From: Gigaspora rosea
Taxonomy: Eukaryota > Glomeromycota > Glomeromycetes > Diversisporales > Gigasporaceae
DNA: 64,000 nucleotides
Assembly (NCBI GenBank): GCA_003550325.1
Contig: QKWP01000831.1
Coordinates: 143,839-207,838 of the forward strand
Reading direction: 5' to 3'
A model generated the notes under the pieces. The model had not been told where the DNA came from. It made no database searches and saw only the letters and a list, made by a program, of their open reading frames with translations. The position numbers and the translations under genes were made by a program. Numbering within the stretch: position 1 is the stretch's first letter; each line of letters opens with the position of its first letter. Below are positions 42,450-54,010 of the stretch, piece by piece.

Positions 42450-45240
42450 GAATGTATTTCCTTTCTGATTTCGTAATTAATGAATATAATATCCTAAGAA
42501 AAATTTAAGTATAGCCTAATGTAAAAATACTATTTTACTCAAGCTCTAATGCTTTGGTAAAATAAAAAATTGTTTTATGTATTTTTTCTGAAAAGAAATA
42601 AGCCTTTTTACCGATAGCATTATCACCCGTTTAATTTTTTATTGCAATATCAATATCTAATATAGCTTATTAAATTTGCAAACCTTGAAATTGATATCAG
42701 TGTCATATAATATAATTATTAAATTCAATTTTTAAATATTCTGCTTCTGCGTGTTGTCTTAGTTTAAACTTAGCTCAATTCAATATAGTAATGCAATATC
42801 GTTATCTGGTACAAAGTTCAATACTTTAATTAATTTCTAATGTTATTTTCATTTTTTTTAAAAAAAAAAAATAAAGAAAATTTTGACACTAAGAAACAAT
42901 GCTTTTTTAAAATATAAAGTGCACATTCAAATTGCGTACATATAACTTATGAACTATCCTTCTCTACAGAGCATAATTGTTGTTATATTATTTAATTCAA
43001 TTTTTTTCCATTACAGTATTTTAATTGAAGTGAGTTAAACTCTTTAAAAGCGTTTATTAAATATTTTAACATTGTTATATTTCTCAAATGCTATTCTAAA
43101 GTGCATCATTGTATTCTACGAAGAATTAAAACAAGCACTAAATTTTGCTTAATTTTAATACTTCATTTGAAACATTAAGTGAACTATCGTATTGTTCAAA
43201 TTTAAAATTAATTTCACCATGGAAATAGTAATACAGGCAAAATATTTTGTTTAATAACTAGTACTTTTTTCAAATATAACAATGCATACATAATGCCAAA
43301 AAAATTTCATTGAAAGGTTAATATCGTCATCACATCTGTTGGGAAATTCCTATTGTATTTTCGATGTCTGAATGCAAATTATATTATCATCTAGATTAAA
43401 ATATTTCTCTTAACGAAAAATTAATATATTTGCACTATTAGCTCAATTTTTAATATTCTTTAAAATCGACAAATGCTTAATTAAGGCAACAAAGACAACA
43501 GAAAGCTTCTCTATGTATGCAATAAAATTACATTATTCTGCTCCCAAAACTATCTGTTATATTGGTTAAAATGAAGCTAAGTACGTATTTTCACTAAATA
43601 AATGTTAAGTTATATAATTGCATGAATATATTATCATACAGCCTATGAGAAATTAATTAAAAGCATAATAAAGTATATTAGTCATTTGTAAAAATAAATT
43701 AAAATTGTTAGTCAGATTGGTGATGATGCAATCACATCAATTATAGATATGATTTGTGCAGTAATTTAAAAGTAACTCTTTCATAAAATGTTGAATAGAA
43801 CTTTAATGGTAGATGATTCTGAAGCATAATAATAAATCTACCCTATATTACGAATACAGAAAAAACACATCCCAATGGCTTTACCTCATTGATCAATTCA
43901 GATAAGAAAACATCTCAAAAACTTTAGACAAATTTAACACTAAAACCGAACTCAACACAAATATTAGGCCACGCAAAGTTAACTTTTCATCTTGCATGCA
44001 CGACGGCTCAATTTTTTTTTTAAAATATATATATATTTTGTAAGTTCAAATTGTGCCAATTTTTTGTATTATTTATATCGGTATGTAAACGATAAATTTT
44101 TTAAATTTATGCGTATGAGAAATTTTGGATTTTATTAAGAGTTTTTGAATATACTCATTCAATTTTATTTTTATAGTCTATTAAAAAGATTGATATAATA
44201 GTTTGCTTTTGGAACATTTAATAAAGGCAACTTATGAGTTAATATAATATATATAATAACAAATACATAGCTTGTTTAAATAATCGGACAAAAAAATGTA
44301 ATCTTTATACTTTGAATTTCAAATAAGATTAAATAAAACTTGAAAAGCTCATTTTAACTCCAATTTATAGTAAAATCAAGTGTTTACAACTTATTTGTAT
44401 CAACTTACATATATCACTTCTTCCAGCACTGGATTTTTGTAAAATTCTTATAAAATGCGTGCATATGGTTAATACTTTTATATTTTGCAACATTAGAATG
44501 AAATATTTATAAGACGTTATACTTACAAGCTAAATCAAGAAATATCTATGAAAATATTACTTTGTATGTTTCATGATTTTGGCCCTTACTTATTTGTGCT
44601 TTTAATATTTATGGTTTTCGGAATTATTGTTACACCCCACCTGGACTGCGCACATCAATTTTACTATTTCGTTTGATTTATTGATCTACAGCCTGTATAG
44701 GTTTTAATCAGAGTTGGCAATTTTTGTGGACAAATAATTTTTGAGGGCTGGTCAAATGGCCAGCCAATGGCCAATGTCCAAATTTTGGTCAATATGTATA
44801 GCATAATATGAAAGTATATTGAAACGGGCGGGCATGCCCTTTGGTGTTAAAAAACGCATCAAGTCTTAGCATTCATTTAAGCAAAATCATTAAGAACAAC
44901 ACAGATTACTTTACACGATGATGGATCATTTTCTTTGTATATTCAATTTTTGTTATCTTCTGTGTTTCATTAGTTTTGCCACAATTTGTCAGTTTATTAT
45001 TTTGTCATTTAAGGTTTTATTTGAAAAGATGAAAATAGTTACGTGTTTTGTCAGTGTGAAATTATCTTTCAACTATATCACAAACAAATGAAACAATTAA
45101 ATAAATTAAAATCAGCTTCTGACCCTAAATGATATATCTAAAATTAAAGTTTGAGATACTGTACTCTTGTTTTTTAAGATGTCAAATTATCAATTTCTTT
45201 TATCTGATATTAACCAAATAGACAATAATTATATTTAAAA
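42450..45240. repeat. Intergenic block of the Sel1-kinase array, copy 1
   Basis: Non-coding. Its two ends match 61.98-62.9 kb (ATAATATCCTAAGAAAA, CAAGCTCTAATGCTT, TTGAAATTGATATCAG) and 62.93-63.4 kb (CAAGTCTTAGCATT, CACAAACAAATGAAACAATT, CTGATATTAACCAAATAG) in the same order and orientation. The copy at 62 kb is shorter, so sequence has been lost or gained between. Part of a segmental duplication. Confidence 0.75.
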
Positions 45241-45417
45241 GATAATAATTACTCGCAGAATATTGTTGGTGAAATTGTCAAAGAATTATATAATCTATAT
45301 TATAATGAAAGATCGAAAGACTTGCATTCCTGAAAATGTTTAGCATATGGAACTATTTTTAGCAAAAGAGAAGCAAATTTCAAATTACTTATCTATTTTT
45401 ACTTGAAGCCAAAGTAA
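45241..45417 (+). pseudogene. Coding fragment 'NIVGEIVKELYNLYYNE', copy B
   Basis: Paralogue of 38167-38376: DNNYSQNIVGEIVKELYNL, YYNERSKDLHS then a TGA, then KCLAYGTIFSKREANFKLL and a natural-looking stop. About 70% identical residue for residue by eye. It lies downstream of and convergent with the Sel1-kinase copy 3. Confidence 0.5.
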
Positions 45418-46142
45418 AAAATACAGATTTCCAAATGTCTGTAAATAATATATCGATTTTTACCAGTTTATTGGACCAAATCCACATTTATAACTAATCT
45501 ATATTATAATTTACTTTAAACCTTGACAATATAAAATCATGTGTACGTGGACTTTTTTTTCTTTTTGTTAATGAAACATACTGATTTAAACAAAAATAAT
45601 AAGGAAATAAAAAAATTATCAATAGACATTAGGAATCTCCACGCTTATTGGATTACTAACTTTTAAGTTCGATAGACTTTCTGTAATCTTTCGCGTGTTG
45701 ATGAGCTTTGAGGAATACATGTGATCTGGGTGTATTTTCATCACAAGATTTGGTCTTATACTATCAGCTTCTAGAAATTGCCGTTTAATTTCATCTATTT
45801 CATTTGGATTTTCAATACTTCTATTCCATTTATAAAGTTCACTTATTATATTTACTGCAGTAGGTCTTTTTTGAGGATCGGGATCCAAGCATCGATTCGC
45901 TAATTCTACGTAGCAATAGGGAGTTCCAGGGGCAAACTCAGGTCGTAATCCCATACAAATTTTTATTGCGAGATCCTCAAAATTATGACCATCAAAAGCT
46001 CTTGATCCAGTTGATATTTCCGTCATAATTATTCCTAACGAATAAATATCCGCTGCTTGCGTAAACATTGTTTTCCTAGTTAACATTTCAGGAGCAATGT
46101 AAGGCAATACCCCATATAGTCCATCCAATTTTTGCCCGGTCA

Positions 46143-46231
46143 AGTTCTAATTTAGTTAATTGATTATTCCTTACATTAATTTGCTTTAAATTAGGACAAT
46201 TATTAATAATCAGAGAAGTTAATTGATGATT
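46143..46231 (-). other. Leucine-rich-repeat fragment in the kinase activation segment
   Basis: Between DLGLTTSIENK and DGLYGVLPYIAPE, copy 3 has ~90 nt extra compared with copy 2. In one frame they read LTSLIINNCPNLKQINVRNN then QLTKLEL, a leucine-rich repeat of the NCPNLxxLxxxNNQLTxLxL kind common in Glomeromycotina LRR proteins. The LRR frame is not the kinase frame at its upstream edge. Confidence 0.7.
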
Positions 46232-46862
46232 AACTTGTTTTCTATTGATGTTGTAAGTCCCAGATCCGAAACATATGCGTTATCAATGTCATCTTGTAAA
46301 ATATTGCCACTATGTAAATCTTTATGGATTAATCCTTTAAAATGAATCATATCAAGATCAAAAGTTATATTATACATTGTAATAATTTTAACTTTTTCTT
46401 CCAATCCATCTGTGATACATCGTTAAGATTATCACTTAAAGAATTCTTCCTGGGATATTGCAAAATTAGAATATAATTTCCGTCATCATCTTTTGATATT
46501 CCAAAACATTTTAAAAATGATGGGTACACGTATCTTATTTCACAAAACATTCTTAATTTTTCTATAAATTCTTTATGATTATCTGAAATAAGTTTTTTAA
46601 GTGCAATAGATGTATGTAAATTTCTACTTTTATCGTACCAATTCGCGCAGTATACAATCGCAATTTCACCTTTCCTTATTTCTCTAATATTCTCAAATTC
46701 TTCATAAGGAATCCATGGTAATTGATATTTATTTTCAATCAACATCTTTTTTAGATCTTGATCAATATCAAATTGTTCTGATGCGTATTTGTATTTGACT
46801 TTAAAAAAAAAAAAATTAAATTAATAATAAAATAAATTAAATTAAGAATATTAAATACCTAC

Positions 46863-46882
46863 TTGATACCAATTTGTTGAAT
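46863..46882 (-). other. 20-nt microexon (copy 3)
   Basis: Minus-strand ATTCAACAAATTGGTATCAA with acceptor CTAG and donor GTAGGT. Splicing yields R-F-N-K-L-V-S-I and enters K-Y-K-Y-A-S-E-Q-F in frame. Sequence, splice signals and phases match copy 2. Confidence 0.7.
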
Positions 46883-47681
46883 CTAGTTAATTAAATTTAA
46901 ATTAATATATGTTGTATTATAACTAAAACTAAGAAAAAATCATTTACCTTTGATACCAATGATTAGCTTTTTGTATATTTCTATCTATTCCGATTCCGTT
47001 TCGATAACAGCGAGCAACTTCAAAAATTCCAGCAATATCAAACTTGGTAGCAAGTTTTAGAAAATATTCAAAAGCTTTATGTTCATCTTTTGAGACTCCA
47101 AATCCAACAAGATAACATTATGCAATTTTATATATCCCAACATCATCACCCATTTTTACAGATTGTTGATAGTAAGCAAATGCTTTATGTTCGTCCTTTT
47201 CGACAACAATTCCTTCTAGATAACACAATCCAACTCTATTTATTCCAAGAGCGTAGCCCTTCTCTGCAGATTTTTGATAATGAATGAAAACATTATATTC
47301 ATTCTTTTCAACTCCAATTCCATTTTAAAAACAATATCCAACATAAAATATTCCAAAAGCATAACCCATCTCTGCAGATTTTTGATAATAAATGAATGCC
47401 TTATGTTCATCCTTTTCAACACCAATTCCATTTTCGTAACAATACCCAAAATCATCCATATATCCAGATTTTTGATAATAATTGAATGCCTTATGTTCAT
47501 CCTTTTCAACTCCAATTCCATTCTCATAACAATATCAAACCTTAGCAATTGCATAAGGATAACCCATGTTCGCAGCTTTCAAGTATAATTCGAATGCCTT
47601 TTTTTCATCTTTATTCACATTAATACCTTTTTGGTACTTATACCCCAAATCATAAAGTACAATAGGACACTCCTGATTCAT

Positions 47682-48010
47682 ATTTTGTTATTGCTCGAAA
47701 GAATTCAAATTTGAACTTAATGTAGTTTTTTTTTTTTTTAAATACATTTTTGGTCACTGCATTCATCCATATTCGGTATATACCTGCATTCATGTGATTT
47801 GTAACACGTAATCTTTTCTATAAGAAAATCTATGGTATTCATGTAACAATATATGCATTTATATGCATTTAAGACGCTGCAAGTATGTTCTACTAGGATA
47901 TTCTTTGCTTAAATATTTTATCTATTCAATCTTTTATATTCTTTTGTGATACTCTAAATCATAATCGTAATAATAATCGTACAAATATAAATGTAGTAGA
48001 ATGTTAAGCA
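47682..48010 (-). promoter_or_regulatory. Upstream region of Sel1-kinase copy 3, shared with copy 2
   Basis: 47768-48005 is conserved with 41036-41240 even though both genes are broken, so the duplication included the 5' flank. A T14 run lies at about 47727-47740. Specific promoter elements cannot be assigned. Confidence 0.45.
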
Positions 48011-49755
48011 CACTTTGTTCAAAATCTGGAGTTAAAATTTCAATGATGAGTAAAAATAAAAATAGGCATATCATATATGTACGTTTAAATCTTAAAATGG
48101 TCGACAAATCATTCCGCATTAATCGGGCTCCGTAATTAACAAATCATGCTCGAAAGAGGCGTGTTAGATTTGACGAGTGGTTACATAGCTATGTGAATGT
48201 ATGTATTTAGTTGATGATCGTTATATTTTACTTAGCTTAAAAAGTCTTTATTTATAAGCATATTGTAATGGGACTTGTTCTTCCCGTGGGCCTTTTATAA
48301 AAACCAATTATTAAGTATTTACATTGTCTGAAAAACTACAGTAGACTAAATTGGTCAATTATCCCTATTACCTTTCTGCTTCGTCCTTTCTGTCATGATT
48401 ATCCTTATTGTCTTCCGACTATTCTGGAAACTCAAATTTGGAATTGCCAAAGTCAAGTTTTCGGTTTCAAAGCTTATTACAATTGATGATTGGCGCTGCG
48501 CTCCATAATAATGAGAATTTTATATTCTGAGCGCTCCATCTTAAGTTAATCTTACTCACGTTATTTATTTATTGATTTGTTTTTGCAATTTACTTTTTTT
48601 GTGCATTTTTTTTGCCAGCGAAAAGATTGGGATTGTTCTAAATACAAATTAGATAACATCACTATGTAATCAAGGTTAAGAGCTGCCAGAATATAATGCA
48701 AAAATGTGAATTAAATTCGCATTAACTTTAATTTGTTAGAATATGGCGACGAAGTGGTGCGAGCAAAGATAAGAAGCCACAGAAAAAAAATTATATCAGT
48801 TACGCGCTTGATACTTTAACTATATATTTAAAATTTATCGATACTACTATACAATCTTAGGAAAAATATATGAAATTATAAACAGAGTGGAATTGAATCA
48901 TTCGAAAATTTCGAGCATCAAAAATAAACATCATTCATTAGTTATCAATACTGTCAATTTAAATTTAAATGCTTTGATAGTGATAATCTTTTTCTTTTTG
49001 ACTTATTAATAAATAACAGGTGTCATAAATTTACATAAATTTTGATTAAATTAACATTAATTTAAAACTTGGATTTAACAATTTAATTTTGCTCGATCCG
49101 TTTTCCCAAGAATAGTTAAGCTGTGTAATGTGGTGTAATTAGTTAGCCTTTACTATAAACGGTTGGTAGTTCTGCTGCTTACGGTAACTTGTGATATTCT
49201 TGTGCATTTGATCATCAAAATAATTTCCTCGCAATATTCAAAAAAGGAAATTTGCTTTTTACGTTTTTTATATTATATATCATAGACATAGATATAGATA
49301 TAGATCTAGATACAGTATTTAGTCTAGCACTCTAGCGAGAAAAGAAAAAAAAAATTTCATTCGAATCGTTAAAAAGTGATCGGTATGTATCGAAATATAT
49401 ATTTTTATTGTTTTTATGAACATTTCATCCTATATTTATTTGTATCATTGTGTTTTAGATGAATTTATAATCACTGATCTGCAAAGAAATAGCGAGAAGC
49501 TGTAACGAAGGATTTGAATGAATTTGTTCGTTGTAGCCTTATTTTGTCGTTTGACTATCATCGTACGTGATAAACTGGTTTACACAGGAAGATCACGAAA
49601 ATTAATCAATTTATACCAGGAACGTAGTACGTGTACCAGGAACATAGTATGAAGTACGAAGAACAGGCAACTATCTTTGTGCGATTTCTTGAATCTTATT
49701 GGATAGCGTATTCGAATTGATCATTTGATGCGCATTGGCATCACGTGTATACTGG
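48011..49755. other. Intergenic; small repeat fragments
   Basis: No gene supported. 49008-49078 (AACAGGTGTCATAAATTTAC, ATAAATTTTGATTAAATTAA) recurs at 60.20-60.26 kb. 49275-49316 is an (ATAGAT)n-like microsatellite. 49610-49665 has ACCAGGAACGTAGTACG-type words shared with the 31.3-33.4 kb insertion. Confidence 0.5.
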
Positions 49756-50040
49756 GCGTTTGTTTAATGTCATATGAAAGAGTTTTTTGTGTAATTCATT
49801 TTGATAAACTTGTGGCTGTGCGAATCTTCTAAATTCTGGCACGAGCGTCTATACCTGTTATGCCTTGCTACCTATTTGGTTAGTCATAAATACTGAGCAG
49901 ATCTAATGCTAAATTAGTTAAAGAGCATATTAATATTGATTTGCTTAAATTTGTTTAATGCCATATGAAATCGATTTTTGTGGATTTCATTTTGATAGAC
50001 TTGTGGCTGTGCACAGTTTTCAAATTCTGACATGATGAGT
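49756..50040. repeat. Direct repeat, two copies ~192 bp apart
   Basis: TTTGTTTAATGTCATATGAA and TTTGTTTAATGCCATATGAA both continue through TTCATTTTGATA(A/G)ACTTGTG then GCTGTGC and a 'AAATTCTG(G/A)CA' stretch. Copies at about 49759-49845 and 49950-50035. Confidence 0.75.
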
Positions 50041-50371
50041 TAAGCTCGTGACGAAGCGATCACTATTGCGAGATCAGTTGACATTATTGATCACCTTTGA
50101 TTTTTGTCATTTATAGTTAGTCCAGTGCTTTGGTTGAGGCTTTTTATTGTTTTTTATTGGGATAACATATGATTTTAGCAGGTTTCTATGAAAATCGGTA
50201 AATAGGATATATTGAAGTAGTGCTAGGGAGGCTGTGGGCATGCGGACGTTAAGGAATGAATTATCTTTTGTTTCGCTATCGCACGCCTTGGTAAGACTGG
50301 CTCTATCTCTCTACCTCCATTCGAGTGTCCTGCATTAGTAGTGTCAGTTTGGTTTGGCGATATGTTGAATG

Positions 50372-50560
50372 GTTAAGGATCCATGACTACAGTGCAAGGA
50401 CCATCAATAGCAATTTTTGAGCTCCGCGGCTGCAGTGGCAATGCAAGGACCCTACGAGTGGATAGTTAGGCTCCGCTGCTGCAGTGGTAATGCAAGGAAC
50501 TTATTGGTGGATAGTTAGGCTCCGTGGTTGCAGTAGCAGTGCAAGGACCTGAAATAGATC
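50372..50560. repeat. GC-rich minisatellite (~58-bp unit, three copies)
   Basis: GCTCCGCGGCTGCAGTGGCA, GCTCCGCTGCTGCAGTGGTA and GCTCCGTGGTTGCAGTAGCA each continue (A/G)TGCAAGGA and a 'TGGATAGTTAG' spacer. Conspicuously GC-rich in this window. Related words occur at 1.4-1.64 kb. Confidence 0.8.
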
Positions 50561-50870
50561 CTGAAGGATGACGCTCCGATTCTCTTTTTAACTATATGGA
50601 TATGTTAGCTATCTTTCTTTGTTTGGGGTTTTTATGTAGTAGGCGGGTTTTTTTAAGACCTTGGAGTTTAGAGAATTTGGGGTCCAAGAGGTGAGTAATT
50701 TATGTTTTTGGCAAATTAGGAGAATGTTTGGTATGAGTTCAAATAACTAGTCCTTGCCTAGAGACTTTGTCGTAGGCATTGAAGTTTGAGTATACTGTAT
50801 AATGCTAGAGCCTGCATCGATAGCGAACCTTTTCTCATATGTTTTTCATAATATATTTTTTTATCATATG
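50561..50870. other. Intergenic, no gene seen
   Basis: Moderately balanced composition; no frame or repeat that I can place. Confidence 0.45.
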
Positions 50871-51208
50871 GGGTGTCTCGTATTAAAAGGGACCATTTTT
50901 ACATATACTTCATTTTGAGATAATTGAGTTTAATCATTTGTTTTGATTTTCAGGCTGATCCGGGATTAATCAAATTTTACGATTTTGATAGGTTAAAAGT
51001 AACTCGTGACTATCGGGTAATCTCGTGATAAGCTTGGCCTTAGACAGTCTAGTGTAATTTTTATTCTACATTATCTCTATTTTTAATTATGCAAATAGAC
51101 TTTAATTTATAATTGAAAAATGTCAATCATGACAAAATTTAAATGAATCTAACAAAAACTCATTTTTCGAAAAAATGTAAAAATGGTCCCTTTTAATATG
51201 AGACACCC
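50871..51208. mobile_element. MITE with ~33-bp terminal repeats, distant 'GGTAATTTTAC'-family relative
   Basis: Left end GGGTGTCTCGTATTAAAAGG then GACCATTTTTAC. The right end reads inward GGGTGTCTCATATTAAAAGG then GACCATTTTTAC. The interior has GGCTGATCCGGGATTAATCA and GGCCTTAGACAG, echoing the GGCTAATCC and GGCTTTAGACG of the 23.0- and 40.7-kb elements, so it may carry an embedded or diverged copy. Confidence 0.85.
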
Positions 51209-51584
51209 AATAATACAATAAAGTTCTTTTTACTGCAATATAGCAGTTTACAGATGAATTAGAAAAACCAATGCATGATTACACAACAAAATCATAATCA
51301 GAATGATCATATTATTTATTACCGTTATCCATACCACCTGATTCAGAATTTGTCCATTTTTAATAAATGCTTTTGTGGAAAACAAACATAAAAACCAATT
51401 TATTTATCAATATTATCTATTATATTCTATTATTTGTTATATAAGCTTATAATTTAAATTTGGGTTTCTATACTTTAACATTCTTGATTAGCAGGATCCA
51501 AAACCATGACCAAATTGTGGGAAAAAATTGCAATATTTGATCTTTAAATGATTACATTATCATTTTGTAATTGATCTATGGATT

Positions 51585-52570
51585 AACCAGTGTGAGTATT
51601 AAGTTTAATTCTGTTCATTTTAATGACTGCATTTCAGGAGAAAAATATGTACAAGGTTTAATTCTGTTTGCTTTAATGATTTTCAAAAAATGTATGTATA
51701 ATTAACATAATCATTTAATTTAGTGTGAGTATGAAATTTAAATCTATTCACTTTAACGATTGTGTTTCAATAGAGAGTATGATTAACTATAATTATTTAA
51801 CTATTCAATAAATCACCATGGCAATTATGGGTTTATTGCGGTTTGCATATGCTTAATTTTTTTATATTTAAATAATTGTGATTGTGATCGCGATTACTGA
51901 AGCTAGCCAATTTATTGTAGTGTCAAGCTCATGTTTATGATAAATTAGCCAGTTTTAGCAATTCACAATCATTTAATAATAAAAAAAGTTTATCATAGGG
52001 GTCACAGAATTATGCAAACTGCAATAATTTTGGGATTGCATCTCAGAAGAATCTATAATTAACTGCAATCATTTAATTGTTCAATATATTATCAGTGTGG
52101 GTGTGAAATCCTGTTCATTTTAACAATAATTTTTAAAGAAAACTTATAATTAACTGTACTTGTTAAATCGTTCAATAAATTACTAAGTAAATTACGAAAT
52201 CCTGTTCATTTTAACAATAATTTTTAAAGAAAACTTATAATTAACTGTACTTGTTAAATCGTTCAATAAATTACCAAGTAAATTACCAGGGTGAGTATAA
52301 AGTTTCTGTTCACTTTAACTATTGTGTTTTAAGACAAGCATGAAGCTTAATTCTGTTTACTATAATGATTAACTGTAATCAATTAATCGTTCAATAGATC
52401 ACTAACGTAAATATGAAGTTTAATTATCATGTTTTAAAAGTATGATTAACCATAATTTAAATTACTGGTATGAGTATGAAGTCTAATTCTGATCATTTTA
52501 ATGATTATATTTAAGAGATGTATTATTAACTATAATCATTTAATTGATCATTAATTATCAGTGTGAGTGT
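51585..52570. repeat. Satellite of ~95-bp units, interrupted by a MITE
   Basis: Repeated units follow a pattern CAGTGTGAGTATGAAGTTTA, ATTCTGTTCATTTTAATGAT, TGTGTTTCAAGAGAAGTATG, ATTAACTATAATCATTTAAT then TGTTCAATAAATTAC. About nine units with varied identity. Two neighbours (52107-52192 and 52196-52278) are virtually identical, showing recent turnover. The MITE at 51832-52030 splits the array. Confidence 0.82.
51832..52030. mobile_element. GTGACCCCTATGATTA hairpin MITE, copy 3 (inside the satellite)
   Basis: The ends TTATTGCGGTTTGCATATGC and, at right, CATAGGGGTCACAGAATTAT then GCAAACTGCAATAA, with internal GTGATTGTGATCGCGATTAC and TAGCCAGTTTTAGCAATTCA, match the family at 16.1-16.5 kb. More diverged arms than the 16.33-kb copy. 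Confidence 0.75.
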
Positions 52571-53381
52571 AAAATTTTCAAAATAGTAGAAATTAGGGAA
52601 AATTTCTTTTTGTTAGCATATAATCTTTAACAAAATTTTTTTTGTGTTCTAATATTATTAAAATGATAATAATTTAAGCATATAATTTGATAAGTTCGTT
52701 ATCAAGGGCAATCATAAATAGACTGACAATAGTTAACTGATTAGGCAAATCTATCTATGATAGTCACTTTCACATTAATGCCCACTTACATTATGAAGCC
52801 CAGGAAACCATCAGCCAATGCCATGGATTAAATAGACAGCATCTTACATTGATACCCTGCATAACATCTTGTCTATTTCTGAGACTATATACTTTCACTT
52901 CAATTATACATAAATCATATCTATGATCGCAAATCAAGACTTATCCTGATATATCAGACCAAATCATTCAAATTTAAATAAGTTGAACTTCTTTAGTAAT
53001 ATTTAATATGCCCGATATTAAATCATACCTGGCAGCGAAGCCACCACATGATCATGTTCTAGTTAAAATTAAAAAAAAATAGTAATTCAAAAGGATATCT
53101 AACCAATATTATTTTTTACATTATAGACACATCACGTAATTGTCCGATAGTCACCTGTTACATTTAACCAATCAATACCACGTAAAAAAGCGAAATCACG
53201 CAATATGTGGTGTCTGTAGACTTTCTGAAAAGTATATTAGTGTAACAAAATAACCATATTCACGCCTTTGTGTAATGAGATAATTATCATATGATATGCT
53301 CTATTTTTGTATAAATACATGAACATTTTTTTTTATTGTTATCTCTTATTTGTTTCAATTCTCATGTCCAGAAGAATAATA
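52571..53381. other. Intergenic, no gene seen
   Basis: AT-rich. Probably contains the 5' region of the decayed plus-strand gene that follows. Confidence 0.45.
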
Positions 53382-53570
53382 TATAAATATTTCGATTGCA
53401 TACTGTCAGAATGGAATATCCTCAGCTTTTTAGAAGAATGTAAGCTAGAGCAATTTGACTTAAAAGTAAATTGTTACATTAAAAGCTTGGAGTGCATCTC
53501 TGATTCACAAATGGGTTGCAGAAATAAAAGAGTGAAAATATTACTTGAAAATTATAGAGAGGTGGGATAT
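53382..53570 (+). pseudogene. Exon-like fragment of a decayed plus-strand gene
   Basis: The stretch YKYFDCILSEWNILSFLEE, CKLEQFDLKVNCYIKSLEC, ISDSQMGC, LENYREVG is charged and coding-like. The open frame (53307-53648) extends beyond it in AT-driven sequence at both ends. Because the next coding-like stretch on this strand (55.27 kb) belongs to a multi-exon family seen in Glomeromycotina, this may be an earlier exon of the same gene. That link is inference. Confidence 0.35.
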
Positions 53571-53589
53571 TTTTTTTTTTGTATTGTTA

Positions 53590-54010
53590 GTACTATACAG
53601 AAAAATTTCAGTCATGTAGCAACAACTTTTTGGATCGTACTGCTATAAATCACAGATAGATTGTACTTTGGATTGATGGTTAAATGTCACAGATGATGAG
53701 TTATTTCATTTGATTTATATTTAATTTAAATCTCGAAGAAATGATCTGATTGTGAAATTGGATAATGGTGAAGTCTAAGGATTTCAATTTGAAAATATAA
53801 GCCTTACCAAATTCCACTAATATTCCTTTATTAATAACTCTCTTTTTTATAAAAAAAAGCTAACAGGGCCCTAAAAATTTTATAAATTATACATGGAATA
53901 GATCCAAATTTCACCATCATCTGATTTCACAATTATCTGTGACATTAAATACTGTATAGTAAAGATTTTGGTCATGTAGCAACAGCTTTCTCATTGTACT
54001 GCTATAACGC
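53590..54010. repeat. 58-bp direct repeats about 360 bp apart
   Basis: GTCATGTAGCAACAACTTTT and GTCATGTAGCAACAGCTTTC occur in similar context, preceded by TACTATACAG / TACTGTATAG and followed by CGTACTGCTATAA / TGTACTGCTATAA. The region between has GTGAAATTGGATAATGGTGA and an inverted partner TCACCATCATCTGATTTCAC. Confidence 0.65.

Larger units (their letters stand above)
45619..47681 (-). pseudogene. Sel1-repeat kinase pseudogene, copy 3
   Basis: The longer of the two array copies. ATG at 47681 (MNQECPIVLYDLGYKYQ) opens a series of about seven Sel1 units (KDEKKAFELYLKAANMG and similar) with in-frame stops near 47535 (V-*-YC), 47327 (F-*-NG) and 47115. Two introns (65 and 64 nt) enclose a 20-nt microexon. 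In the kinase the glycine loop is worn (IRKGEIAIVY for the expected GKGGFA), a 5-nt insertion near 46370 breaks frame after KLLQCI, and HKDLHSGNIL and DLGLTTSIENK follow. An LRR-like fragment then separates these from GLYGVLPYIAPEML. The C-terminal half (DIYSLGIIMTEISTG to SSKLINTRKITESLSNL) is open. Not functional as a kinase. Confidence 0.87.

Noticed and set aside
53590-54010. Solo long terminal repeats
   Set aside because: The two 58-bp direct repeats are too short, have no TG...CA ends and no element between them.
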